Part shown: piece after piece, positions 1-10,879 of the stretch
Numbering within the stretch: position 1 is the stretch's first letter
How the letters are laid out: every line of letters begins with the position of its first letter
Assembly (NCBI RefSeq): GCF_030272615.1
Contig: NC_081415.1
Coordinates: 600,491,644 to 600,555,643, forward strand
Length of the DNA: 64,000 nt
Source of the DNA: Cryptomeria japonica
Taxonomy: Eukaryota; Streptophyta; Pinopsida; Cupressales; Cupressaceae
Direction of reading: 5' to 3'
The notes under the pieces: generated by a model
What the model saw: only the letters and a program-made list of their open reading frames with translations
Database searches by the model: none
Told to the model about the DNA's origin: nothing
Translations under genes and position numbers: made by a program

Positions 1-265
1 ACTCGCTGGCTTGTTGTTTCTTCATATTCACTCCATTTTCTCCCATTCTTTCATCATTAGTTCTAATTTCTTCTATTCTACATCCCCTCCACTTTTCATT
101 CTTTTTCGAGAGACCGCCCGATTTTTCAAAAAAAAAAAAAATTCGGCCCATCTCTCGAGGGGGCATACCACCCATTAAATTTACATTTTATGGGGCATTT
201 CTTCACACCTATTTTTCTTTCTTTGAAACGACGCAATAAACTGCACCATCTCAAAGAGGGGCAAA
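1..265 (+). mobile_element. 3' internal tail of a Ty3/gypsy element cut by the window edge
   Basis: Non-coding tail of an element lying mostly left of the window. It has the layout of the tail before the LTR at 8646: a G-rich 'gagggggcat' stretch (about 157), then 'tggggcat', then the polypurine tract AAAGAGGGGCAAA (253-265) directly followed by an LTR starting TGTAGTCAC. The same order recurs at about 8516-8645, so both tails come from related elements. Confidence 0.6.
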
Positions 266-549
266 TGTAGTCACATAAATCTGTCCACTTAATTAAATGA
301 ATATTTAATATTTATTTGATTATTTAACCATCAATTAATAATTAATTAAATTAATATTTAATTAATTCATCTTAACCCTCTTCTCCTATTAATTAAATAA
401 ATTATTCAATTTATTTGATTTAATTCACTTAACCAAATTCAGACCATTAATTAAATAAATAAATCATATTTGTTTAATTAAATCTTCTCTCACATTTAAA
501 TAAATTAATATTTATTTAAATCCCCCAAAATCCCACCTCTCACATTTAA

Positions 550-820
550 ATAAATTAACATTTATTTAAATCACCTTTATCCTCCACCCACTTATATTTT
601 CCTACAAAAGCAAGTTGCACAATTATTTTAAATAAATCATTTATTTAAATCACCTTTATCCTCCACCCACTTGTATTTTCCTACAAATGCAAGTTGCACA
701 ATTATTTTAAATAAATAATTTATTTAAATCACCTTTATCCTCCACCCACTTGTATTTTCCTACAAAAGCAAGTTGCACAACTATTTTAAATAAATTATTT
801 ATTTAAAATCCTCTTTATCC
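550..820 (+). repeat. 79-bp tandem repeat inside the LTR
   Basis: At least three copies of a unit containing 'tcacctttatcctccaccca', 'ttttcctacaaa' and 'gcaagttgcacaa' start at about 571, 650 and 729. A fourth decayed copy follows near 808. Spacing is exactly 79 bp. Confidence 0.8.
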
Positions 821-834
821 TCACCCACTTGAAA

Positions 835-1075
835 CCTTTAATGGTTTCCCTTAAAGTCTTCAAACTTGATGGCTTTAAAGTCTTCAAACCTGATGGCTTC
901 CTTTTATAGTCTTCTTAAGCCTTTAATGGTTTCCCTTAAAGTCTTCAAACTTGATGGCTTTAAAGTCTTCAAACTTAATGGCTTCCCTTAAAGTCTTCTT
1001 AAGACTTTAATTGCTTCCCTTAAAGTCTTCAAGCCTTTAATGGTTTCCCTCAAAGTCTTCAAGCATTTTAATGCT
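835..1075 (+). repeat. Short-period degenerate repeat inside the LTR
   Basis: Repeated short phrases 'cttaaagtcttcaaac', 'ttgatggctt' and 'taatggtttccct' in irregular tandem order. This probably arose by replication slippage. No coding potential. Confidence 0.65.
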
Positions 1076-1701
1076 TTATCTTCCTTTTTCTCATTTAAAT
1101 AAATTAATATTTATTTGAATATTTATCCAAATGCAAATTACACCATTTAATTGAAATAAATGATTTTATTTTAATTGAAAACACCAAAATTCCTCCCACT
1201 TGCATTTTCCTACAAAATCCACTTGCATGCCTAAACCCCTTCTAGATTCTTCTAAACCCTTCCTAATTAACCTAATCCATCCCCTAAATATTGTCACATT
1301 CCTAAGCAAATTGGAGTCACTTCTCAAAGACTCCAAAGTCTTTGAAAAACAATTAATGCTTTGTGTGTTCAACAAATTAACCTCTAAAGTCTTCCAAACC
1401 ACTTATGGCTCTTACATGACCATTAATGGTTAATTCCACTTGCACCCATGGTTAAGGACTTTGACCCCTAACTTAACCCTCATGTAACCCATGTGTCTCT
1501 TCAAAGCATTTATTTCTTTGACTAGGGTAACCATCATGTCCCCTCAAGCATTTAATGCTCCTTATCACTCCTCTCAAGCCTTCTCATGGTGACACTTGTC
1601 AACATGGGATTGAGTTGAAAGTCTCACATGGATTGAATATCTTTCAATCCTAACCTTTGTTAAGATTACTCAATCTTAACCCTTCATTTCCCCATTTCTT
1701 C

Positions 1702-1709
1702 TATAAATA
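1702..1709 (+). promoter_or_regulatory. TATA box of the first LTR
   Basis: TATAAATA in the 3' half of the LTR, the position expected for a plant LTR promoter. The LTR at 8646 has the same octamer in a similar context. Confidence 0.5.
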
Positions 1710-2120
1710 GAACCCTTCTCCTCAAGCAAAAGGGAAGCATTAGAGTATTGTTGTTATACTGGCATTAGCATAGAGTTTTCTCATAGCATCACTATCTACA
1801 CTTGCATAGCATTTGCTTATCATATTCAACTATCTTGAATCTCCATATGGCATTCATGGCTACTGCTAAAAACTGAGAGCTACACTCATTTGGGACTTGG
1901 AGAGGAGAGGAACAAGGGAGGAGCAACTATGAGCATCTTGATTAGCTATTTTATTCTATGTTTATATGCTTTCTATTTCATGCTTAATATCTCTCTTGAT
2001 ATGCCTGTTTAGGATAATCTTTTGTTGCTAACACTAACGTTTGTTTCTTGTGCTCTTGTGTGTGTTGCCATCAAACAGATTTTCTAATCCTTTTTGCAGA
2101 GTATCAGCAACAATCTAAAA

Positions 2121-2861
2121 ATGGGTCAAGAAGTAATTGTTCCACATAATAGGGAGGCAACAACGTCAAAAACACAATCCAAGGAACAATCATTTGCATC
2201 TATTTTATCAAGCATGGAGAAACAAATGTAGCTAAGAGACAGAGGGAATGGAGAATACTCAATATCACAATTACCACTTTCTCCTAAATCATTGGGAAAA
2301 CCATCAAACTCTAAACAACAACCAATTGTGAAACATCTTCCAATATTTGATGGAACATTCATTAGTGTTGGAACCTTATCAGAGGAAACAAAAGACAAAG
2401 ATGTGCTACAGTGGCTATACAAAGATGAAGAAGTTCAACAAAAGGTCAACAATGTCAGAATACCTACACAAAAATATGGAAAAGGATTCAACATTCTTCA
2501 AATGATGGGATACACCAGAACAGGCCCTATAGGAAAAAGAAAAGAAGGTATCTCAGAACCTATTCAACCTCATACTCAATAGAAAATAGACAAAACAGGC
2601 TTAGGGTATGGACAAGTTACTTTACCAGAAGACATATCTTTTAGTCAACAACAAGAGGAATATGAGAACAGACAAGAACAACTGGCAATTGAAAGGGAAG
2701 AAAAATTAGCTAAGCAACAAGCACAAGAAAACACGAAATGGCAAAAGAAGCAAGCTCCAAATCAACAAGAGAAACAAACTAAAATCATCTCTCAAACAAA
2801 ATTAAATCTCAATCAAAGAAAACATGAACCTAGTCCTGATCAAGGAGAACTCATAGAAAAG
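2121..2861 (+). pseudogene. Gag-pol leader with G-patch-like segment (gypsy)
   Basis: An ATG at 2121 opens a 36-codon frame ended by TAG (2228). A second frame 2292-2582 carries a G-patch-like motif (YGKGFNILQMMGYTRTGPIG) typical of regions flanking protease in plant gypsy elements. It stops at TAG 2581, after which a Gln/Lys/Glu-rich coiled-coil-like stretch continues to 2861. No zinc knuckle or protease DSGA motif is seen, so those parts are lost or unrecognisable. Confidence 0.6.
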
Positions 2862-4556
2862 TTGACAAAACTCAATCTCAGTCCTGAAGAGATTGAATAT
2901 GAAAGAAGGAAAAGTATAGCCAAAAAAGAGGAAGAAATGTTATATGACCAAATCTGTAGACTGCAAACTACAAGTGATATAGATTCTAATAAATGGGAAT
3001 GGGATTCCTATCACTCTGAACAATCAACTAAAGAAAATTGCTTTAAAGAGGATGTAGGAGTCGATGTAGTTCACACGTATGCAGGACAAATGTCAGGAAC
3101 TAATTCACTTGAATTAGAATCACATCTGGCTAACTTGGACTTAACCGAGGACGATCAGGAATTTCTTACACTAGATCATTCTAATGAGAGTATCGTCCTA
3201 GACATCGACATACATATTGAAAACTTTGATACATCCATCATGACCCTTGAAATCCTTGAAACATCCCAACCTGAAGACCCTTTACCTCTAATCCACCCCG
3301 AGCTTATTGATTGGGAAAATGAAGGACATACTGCCATTGATACCTTTCCAAATGACCATGCCATATCTATATATCTTAACGCAATCAAACCCGTAATAAC
3401 TCTCACCAAGAATTTCAGCAACGCATCTTCCAATCAAGTGGGTGCCAAATCTCCTAGTCGCAAAAGTGAAAATAAAGAAAAGAATATCAAGTCTAATGTT
3501 GAAAACCATTTATTGGCAACATTAGATCCAGAAAAAGTAAAAAGAAAGAACACATCTAATGGTGAAAACCTCCTTGAGGTGCCGAAAGATGGGATATTTG
3601 ATACTTTACCTGAGCACTATCAAGACAGATCATCCATTTTGATCGAAACAACAGAGGCAGTTAACATTGGCACAACAGAACAACCAAAGATTCTTCATCC
3701 AACAACATCTTTATCAGAAGAAGAAATGCAACAATATGTGGAATTCTTCAAGCGGCGACAAATCAATTTTGCCCGGTCATATGCAGACATGTCAGGGTTA
3801 GGTCTAGAGCTTATTATGCATCACCTGAATGTTAGTCTAGGAGCCGAACCAGTCAAACAAAAGTTAAGGAAAATGTATTTGAATATCGCTCTCCTAGTCA
3901 AAGCAAAACTAAAGAAATTATTGGATGTAGGATTCATCAAACTTTTAGCATATACTCAATGGGTATCCAACATCATTCTTATTTCAAAATCAGATAAAAG
4001 CATCAGAATATGCACAGACTTCAGAGATCTTAATAACGCATGTCTAAAGGATGAATTTCCTTTGCCTAACATCGACATCATTGTAGATTTAACTGCTGGA
4101 CACTCCATGTTTTCTCTAATGGATGGTTTCTTCAGATACAATCAGATCAAAATAACACCCAAAGATCAAGAAAAGATAACTTTCACATGCCCATGGGGTA
4201 ATTTCTGTTGGAACGTCATGTCTTTTAGATTAAATAACATAGGTGCTACATATCAAAGAGCTATAACAACTATATTTCATGACATGATGCATACATTCAT
4301 GGAAGACTATGTGGATGACATATTAGCAAAATCCTACAATAGAGAAGAACATATAGAGATACTAGAAAAGATCTTTGACAGGTTAGAACAATACAAGCTA
4401 AGGCTAAACCCTAAGAAATGTGCCTTTGGTGTCACTTCAGGAAAGCTATTGGGATACATTGTTTCAGCTAGAGGTATCGAAGTAGATCCAGCTACGGTAA
4501 AAGCAATCATGGAAATGGCATCTCCCAAGAATATTAGTCAATTAAGATCACTATAA
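2862..4556 (+). pseudogene. Gypsy reverse transcriptase region
   Basis: An open frame of 564 codons. Residues 1-270 are an acidic linker without a recognised domain. About 300-320 is the pre-RT 'FARSYADMSGL' motif related to the 'FAWSYEDMPGL' of Tat elements. From about 340 the RT domain follows, with 'RICTDFRDLNNA', the motif-A region 'FSLMDGFFRYNQI' (catalytic Asp) and the catalytic box 'YVDDILA' near 4310. 'LLGYIVSARGIEVDP' near the end is typical of the thumb. The frame stops at 4556 inside pol, so the protein is truncated, but the RT catalytic aspartates are intact. Confidence 0.85.
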
Positions 4557-5010
4557 GGAAGACTCCACTCAATCAGAATATTTGTGGCTCAATTAGCAGA
4601 TAAATGTCAACCATTCACACATCTATTACACAAACATGTTAATTCAAAAGGGACCATCAATGTGAAGAAGCATTCAACAAGATCAAGACATATCTCATGC
4701 AACCACCTGTTCTAATGTCACCAATTACAGGAAAGCCATTATTATTCTATGTATCAACTACCGAAGCATCATTGAGAGTTTTGCTCGCACAACAGGATAA
4801 GGAAGGAAAAGAATGAGCCATCTACTATATCAGCAGAACACTAGTGGGATATGAGATCAACTATTCATCAATAGAAAAAGCATGCTTGACAGTAGTTTTT
4901 GCTTCTCAAAAACTACGACACTATCTACTATCTCACTCTGTCAAGTTAATAGCTAAAATCGATCCTCTGAAATATTTACTCAGCAAAGCCACATTGACAG
5001 GATGACTAGC
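4557..5010 (+). pseudogene. Degenerate first (gypsy-type) RNase H domain
   Basis: Continues the RT thumb through stops and frame changes. Recognisable are 'KPLLFYVSTTEASLRVLLAQ' and, after an in-frame TGA, 'AIYYISRTLVGYEINYSSIE'. The first catalytic Asp (the DAS position in active gypsy RNase H) is replaced here by V/S. In Tat elements this domain is known to be non-catalytic and replaced by a second RNase H, which follows directly. Confidence 0.7.
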
Positions 5011-5020
5011 AAAATGGATC

Positions 5021-5560
5021 ATGATTCTAAGCGAGTTTGATATCGAATACGTTGATAGAAAAGTTATCAAAGGACAAGTTATCGCAGATCAACTAGTAGA
5101 AACACCACTTCAAGATGACCATCCTTTACAGATTGAGTTTCCTGATGTTGATATCCTAACAGTCACAACAAAAGCATGGCAACTATACTTTGATGGTTCA
5201 TATACGCAGCACGGATCAGGAGCAGGAATTATATTCATCACACCACAAGGTCATACAATCCCGAAAGCATACAAATTAAGCTTTCCATGCACAAACAATA
5301 TAGCAGAGTATGAAGCATTGGTAACAGGTATCAAAATGGCTGTAGAGTGGAACATTAAACAACTTCAAGTCTTCGGAGACTCTCAGCTCGTCATTAATCA
5401 AATCAATGATGACTATCAAACAAAAGATGACAAACTCATGCCTTACAAAAAGATAGTGGATGATTTTAAGAAATAATTTGTACAAATAACTTTTGAACAG
5501 ATTCCAAGAAATGACAACAAAGCAGCAGACGCCATGGCTACACTTTCCTTCCTATTGTAG
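5021..5560 (+). pseudogene. Second (archaeal-type) RNase H domain
   Basis: An open frame at 5021-5476 plus continuation past the TAA at 5474. The catalytic pattern is complete: 'LYFDGSYTQHGSGAG' (Asp 1), 'NNIAEYEAL' (Glu), 'VFGDSQLVINQI' (Asp 2), and 'NDNKAADAMATLS' (Asp 3) beyond the stop. The linker before it ('VDRKVIKGQVIADQLVE') joins it to the dead RNase H. Broken only by the late stop. Confidence 0.8.
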
Positions 5561-5602
5561 ACACAGGAAAATCAATAGCGTTATGAATTCCTGGTAGAAG
5601 AG

Positions 5603-6760
5603 TTGTTTTATCTCGCTCATAATTGTCTCGATTCCCAAATCATCTGTCAACTTATTGGACATGATTACTCCCGCTATGGCCAAAATTACACATACCTAAA
5701 ATACAACACCTTACCTCCTGATTTATCGAAGAACCAAAAGAGAAACTTTATTTGCCAATCCTCCCATTTTACTCTCATCGTGGATACCCTGTTTAAACGA
5801 GGTCTAGATGGTACTCTCTTAAGATGTCTTGAACAAGAAGAATTTGAGAAGGCCTTACATGAAGTCCATAACGACATTTGTGGCACTCATTCAAGTGGTC
5901 TTACCCTTTCAAAAAAACTCATACGCTTGGGCTATTATTGGTCGACTATGGAACGAGATTCTTTTTAGATAGCGAGAACATGCAAACAATGTCAAATCTA
6001 TGGGAATTTGATTCATGCACTAGCACAAGAACTATATGCTTTAGCAACATCTTGGCCTTTTTGTCAATGGGGTCTTGATCTGGTAGGAAAGGCAAATCCT
6101 TCTTCATCTAATGGTCACAAATTCATCCTAGTAGCTACAAAATATTTTACAAAATGGATTGAGGTTGTACCTCTCACAAACATCACAGGAAAACAAATTG
6201 TTGCATTTATCTTGAATTACATCATATGTCGCTATGAAATACCAATGACCATTATCACGGATAATGGGCGACCATTCAAGAACCAGGATGTACAAGAGCT
6301 ATGTGAGAAGTTCAAAATCTAGCACATATTCTCCACACCATATTATCCACAGGGAAATGGGCAGGCATAAGCATCTAACAAAACTATTCTGAAAATCCTT
6401 AAAAAGACAGTGAATGATGCTGGGAAAGATTGGCATATTTAACTAAACCCTGCTCTCTAGGCTTACCACACTAGTATCTGTAAACCAACAGGTGCCACAC
6501 CTTTCTCTCTTGTATATGGATTAGAGGCCATATTGCCAATCGAAATAGAGATACCCTCTCTATTTGTGTCACTAAAAGGTCTCATCCCAGATGAAGAACA
6601 AAGAGTATCTAGACTACAAGAGTTAGAACTGATCCATGAACGAAGACAAAATGCCTTTGATCATTTAAAGGTATATCAACAAAGAATGTGCCTTCAAGCT
6701 ATAATCACAAGGTTAAACAATGAATCTTTCAAGTGGGAGAACTAGTGCTAAAGGAAAATC
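5603..6760 (+). pseudogene. Gypsy integrase, broken
   Basis: The zinc-binding N-terminal region lies at about 5850-6000 ('VHNDICGTHSSG' ... 'CKQCQ') and is interrupted by TAG 5966. The catalytic core follows with 'FCQWGLDLVGK' (first Asp), 'IITDNGRPF' (second Asp) and 'YYPQGNGQA' followed by a stop where the active-site Glu region should be. The fragment 6533-6745 ('IEIEIPSL...') is the C-terminal part. At least four stops make integration activity impossible. Confidence 0.8.
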
Positions 6761-6904
6761 CATACAACCAGGCAGATCGAGAAAAGAAAGAAAAAATTGA
6801 ACCAAACTAGTTAGGTCCATTTGTGATCACAACAGTATTTGGGTCAGGAGCATATCAGCTATCAACATAGGATGAAGATCAACTTGAAGAACCCATCAAT
6901 AGAA

Positions 6905-7115
6905 TGCATTTGAAGAAATTCTATGTCTGAAAAATCAAAAAAATCAAAAACAGTGAAAAAGCAGAAAAATCAAAAACAGTGAAAAAACAGAAAAAAATAA
7001 AAAACAGTGAAAAAGCAGAAAAAATAAAAAATAGTGAAAAATACAAAATAAAAAATAAATAAAAAATAAAAAAATCAAATATCAGAAAAAGTGCAATAAA
7101 AACAGAAAGTGAAAA
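6905..7115 (+). repeat. A-rich low-complexity tract after pol
   Basis: Repeats of 'aaaatcaaaaacagtgaaaaagcag' and shorter derivatives. The minus-strand poly-Phe reading frame here is an artefact of this composition. Confidence 0.75.
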
Positions 7116-8631
7116 CCTGACAAACAAGCGCTATCTGTCAGCTAGCTCTTCCATCTATTAGTTCATGTATCTTTCCATCAACACTGTCCATATCCATCAT
7201 AAGCATTTGTACATACGCAAGCATCACAACTGCTCTCTCACCATGGTTTGGATCATTGGGTATATCATAACAACTTTGTTTCTAGGATTGGGGCAAAATC
7301 CTACACTTAGTTGGGGGCAAACTCTTGATCATTTTGAGCTTAATCAAACAGATAGAACAAACAGTTAGACAACTCTTATCAAGCGAAAACTGAGACACAT
7401 CCAACATTGAACACGAGATCAAACTATCAACTATCAAGCTATCACAAAATCAATCTAAGCACATCACACACTTTTCAGTGGATAATATCTTTTGGGTAAT
7501 GATTGTAACATGATTGTTCAACTTTTCTATATTGCTTTTCGCTATCATGATTTTTGAGTGACTTCAAGATGTCTTTGATTAGAGGAACAAGGAAGGAACA
7601 TGATATTTTTCTTGTCTGCTATCTGAAAATTAATCATTAATATGTGCAAATCTGTCTCGGGACATGATCATCGAAGTATCATTGAAGACATTTCCGATTT
7701 GCGTATTGAAATGATTAATACTGCCTGTTTTACGCAAGCAACACTGAGGTCATCTCGGTTCAATTATACCTCAAAGCTTGTGCTAACTTGCCATATCAAA
7801 ATCCAGGAAAGAAGTGCTCAGCTCATCATGGTTTAATTATACCATCGATGTTTGCACTCACTTCCCACATTTCAAAAGCTCAATGATGACAAAAATGCAA
7901 AATAATCTAGTGACTGGTCTGGTCGTTCCATTGTATTTTCATTTTCATTTTAGCTTGCATTTCATTCTTGCATGGGATCCTGCACGCTCCTTTTATCCAA
8001 GGTTAAATCTATCGCAGGAATCATCAAAGCGTCATCACAAATGTATACGCAATCAAAATGATGAACTCATCTCCCTCATGATATTGTCGACCCAACAAAA
8101 ATCTTATCCTACTCTCTCAACAGAATCAACATCAGCATATCCAAATATTTCTACAACTTAATATCAATAAAATGTCAGTTCTTTATCTAATCAACCTTAT
8201 CAAATCAAATCAATCAATCAAACCTAATTGATTCTATCATGGCTTATACAAGATGTACCTTCCTGAAACCAGACATTCTGATCATGTCTTATACAGGATG
8301 AATCCTTCCTGAAACCAGAAGCTTTGATCATTGTTGTCTTATACAGGATGAATCCTTCATGAAACCAGACTGAATCTCGATCTTATCAATCTAAGCAATC
8401 AAGCTAATAAAAGAACTCACATTTTTATCAAACTATAGTTGCAAAGACTAAATCAAATCTATCAGGATATCAATTTCACAAAACTCCAAAGATCAATTAT
8501 CTCAATTAATCTCCCGAGGGGGCATCATCGTATCACAATTTAACAATCAAGAGATGGGGCATCCTATAAAATCAATATCGTCATCAAAATGAGATTATTC
8601 TTTGAATCAACGCGTCATCACACCTCGCTTC
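7116..8631 (+). other. Non-coding 3' region of the gypsy element
   Basis: No frame with a recognisable domain. It includes a 'ttggggcaaa' motif (7288, 7312), a three-copy repeat 'cttatacaggatgaatccttcctgaaaccag' at about 8240, 8287 and 8338, and a G-rich 'cccgagggggcatcatcg' box at about 8513. These features are typical of the long spacer between integrase and 3' LTR in large gypsy elements. Confidence 0.55.
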
Positions 8632-8645
8632 AAAGAGGGGCAAAA

Positions 8646-9643
8646 TGTATACACCTAAAAATGGTCTAAAGATAATTAATTAAATAAGCAATTATTTAAT
8701 TAATCCTCCTTCCCAATTTAATTGAATTCATCAACAATTTGATTAAATTCCCCCATTCATCTACTTATTAATAAATCTAAGGATTTATTTAATAGGTTCA
8801 TTTCAATAATCCCCTTTAATTAAGTAATTCTTCCCCATCAAAATCATTTCTTCTAATCCTCTAATTAATTAAAACAAATCAAATTCATGAGTTGTTGAGA
8901 TTAATTAGCCTTTTCCATTATTTGAATTTTTAAATTCAAATTCTCCTAACTTCTACCACTCCTAAACCTAACCATTCCTAAACCTAACCCATTTCATCCT
9001 AACCACCATGTCCCCTTTCATCCAACCTCTTCTAGAAACTTTGTGACACTTGTCACTAAGTGTTCCCTTTCATCCAACCCCTTTTAGAAGCCTCTTGACA
9101 CTTGCCACCATAGAGATGACAGATGTTCCCTTTCATCCAACCCCTTTCCCAGCCTCCTCCAATTTAACCATTGATATCTTCAAATCAATCTTGACCGTTG
9201 ATTCTTGCCACCTCACCCCTAGCCTTGGGAAAATCCTATAAATAGGCCTCATTTTGGAGCACAAAGGGTCCCAATTTCATTTCATCTTATGCATTGTTAC
9301 TAGAGGCATCTAGCTTGTAGTTTATCATTTTAGTAATGTTATCATGTTCAATTGTAGCTTAATTGCATCTCCATTTTAGCCTATTTTCTAGAATAATCAT
9401 GAAATCATGTAGCTTAATCATGTTATCATTGCTAGATCATGCATCTTCATCATTTAAATCCTCCATTTAAGTGTAGTCAAGTCACTAGAGTTTGCATACC
9501 AAGATCTGAGAGAAAAATTCACACTCGCATTTGCTAGGAGGTGATAGATCGCTTAGCTATGGTTTTGTCTTTCTTTGATTTAATTCACTAACCATTTCTT
9601 GTAATGATTTATTGAGTGCATTGTGTTTGCAGGTACATGTACA
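8646..9643 (+). repeat. 3' LTR of the Tat-type gypsy element
   Basis: Begins TGTATACACC directly after the polypurine tract and probably ends at TGTACA (9638-9643), giving TGTA...TACA ends. It has a TATAAATA box at 9237 and a pyrimidine/AT-rich body. The start is firm. The end is inferred, because no matching 5' LTR is present to define it. Confidence 0.6.
9237..9244 (+). promoter_or_regulatory. TATA box of the 3' LTR
   Basis: TATAAATAGGCC context, about 590 bp into the LTR. Likely start-site region of the element's promoter. Confidence 0.5.
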
Positions 9644-10707
9644 CTTCACAGAGCACGACACTTCTATCAACCATTAATACTGCTAACATTATTTTTATAA
9701 CAATTATATTAGAAACTTTATAAATTTTAGGAACTATGCGTGCACTTAATTTTTTTAAATAAATAAAATTTAATTATTTATATAAAGTTTTTTGATAAAT
9801 AAAAAGTTTATATATATTAATAAAAATTATAAATTGATAATGCATAGAATATCATTACGCCAAAAGGCGTATTAATACTCACATAATGGATTGAAAGATA
9901 TGTGAGATTAAAAACCCCCATGATTAAAATTGACACTCGTCATAATTACAATTAGTTTTACTATTACTTAAATAAAAATAATTTAAATAACTTAAATTGA
10001 AATAAATCCATGAAAAACCAAAAGAATATTTTATTTATTTTCTCCTCTCACTCTGAGTTTAACTATTAATCAATTCTATTTATCTCCATCATACTAATAG
10101 TTAACTTCGTCAAAATATTATTAATAGATTTTTTTGCTTTGATGAAGAATTTAATAGGAATATAAAAATATAGTAATATCTTAATAATAATATAATATTG
10201 ATTACAATACCATAATATAATAATAAATTAATATTAATTATAATATTATAATATCATCATTTTTAAAGTGAAATAATAAACAAATATGATATCTTTCACG
10301 TACTTTACCTATATTTCTCTAAAGATAGGTATACTAGTTTTAAGAATATTATATTATAAAATATATTTGTTTTCTTTGTTTTGATACATTGGTTCTCTAA
10401 ATTAGAAAATTGTACTACTATTTTGTTGATATATTGATTCCTATAATTGTTAAAAATATACTACAAAATATTAATAATATTTCAATTTAAAATTTGTTTG
10501 AATTAAAATAAAATACATAAAAGAAAAAAATCATTTAATCTCTAATTAAAATTATTTTATTTTTCTTGTTTTTATGCACCATAGTCATCAAAGATGAAGA
10601 TTTTTTATTTGCAAATAATTTATTTTTCTAGAAAGACAAAATTTTAGAAAAATAAATAAAAGAATTTATCATTAAAAAAATAGAATAAGAAAGATCAAGT
10701 TTTGACA
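9644..10707. other. AT-rich intergenic DNA
   Basis: Long runs of A/T with no open frame of note and no clear repeat boundary. I see no gene here. Confidence 0.6.
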
Positions 10708-10879
10708 CTTGTTTTTGATTAATAAAGCAGTGAGAACAAGGACACTGACCCTTTACATAGCAAAACTATTAAAAATCATAGCACAGAAACAACACTATAA
10801 CAACAATTAACAACAACTATCAGCAAAAAGGAACCAAGTCTTTAGAAATCAGAAATAATAGCAGAAAACAAAAAACAAA

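Larger units (their letters stand above)
266..2098 (+). repeat. LTR (3' LTR of the element cut by the left edge)
   Basis: Starts TGTAGTCAC right after a polypurine tract, which fixes the left end. It contains AT-rich low-complexity sequence, tandem repeats and a TATA box at 1702. The right end is uncertain and is set near TTTTTGCA just before coding-like sequence begins at 2121. It resembles the LTR at 8646 in start sequence, TATA context and a 'ctgagag...cactc.cattt' stretch, but is nearly twice as long and clearly diverged. It is therefore probably not the 5' LTR partner of that copy. Confidence 0.5.
2100..8645 (+). mobile_element. Degenerate Tat-type Ty3/gypsy retrotransposon body
   Basis: Pol order on the plus strand is G-patch segment, reverse transcriptase, degenerate gypsy RNase H, second RNase H with full catalytic set, and HHCC/DDE integrase. 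A second RNase H between the first one and integrase is the known hallmark of the plant Tat lineage. Several stops and frame changes break pol, and no gag of normal length precedes it. A non-coding tail with polypurine tract AAAGAGGGGCAAAA (8632-8645) leads into the LTR at 8646. The element is inactive. The missing gag suggests deletion at the left junction with the neighbouring LTR. Confidence 0.8.

Noticed and set aside
6921-7127. Phe-rich membrane protein on the minus strand
   Set aside because: Product of an A-rich low-complexity tract on the plus strand.
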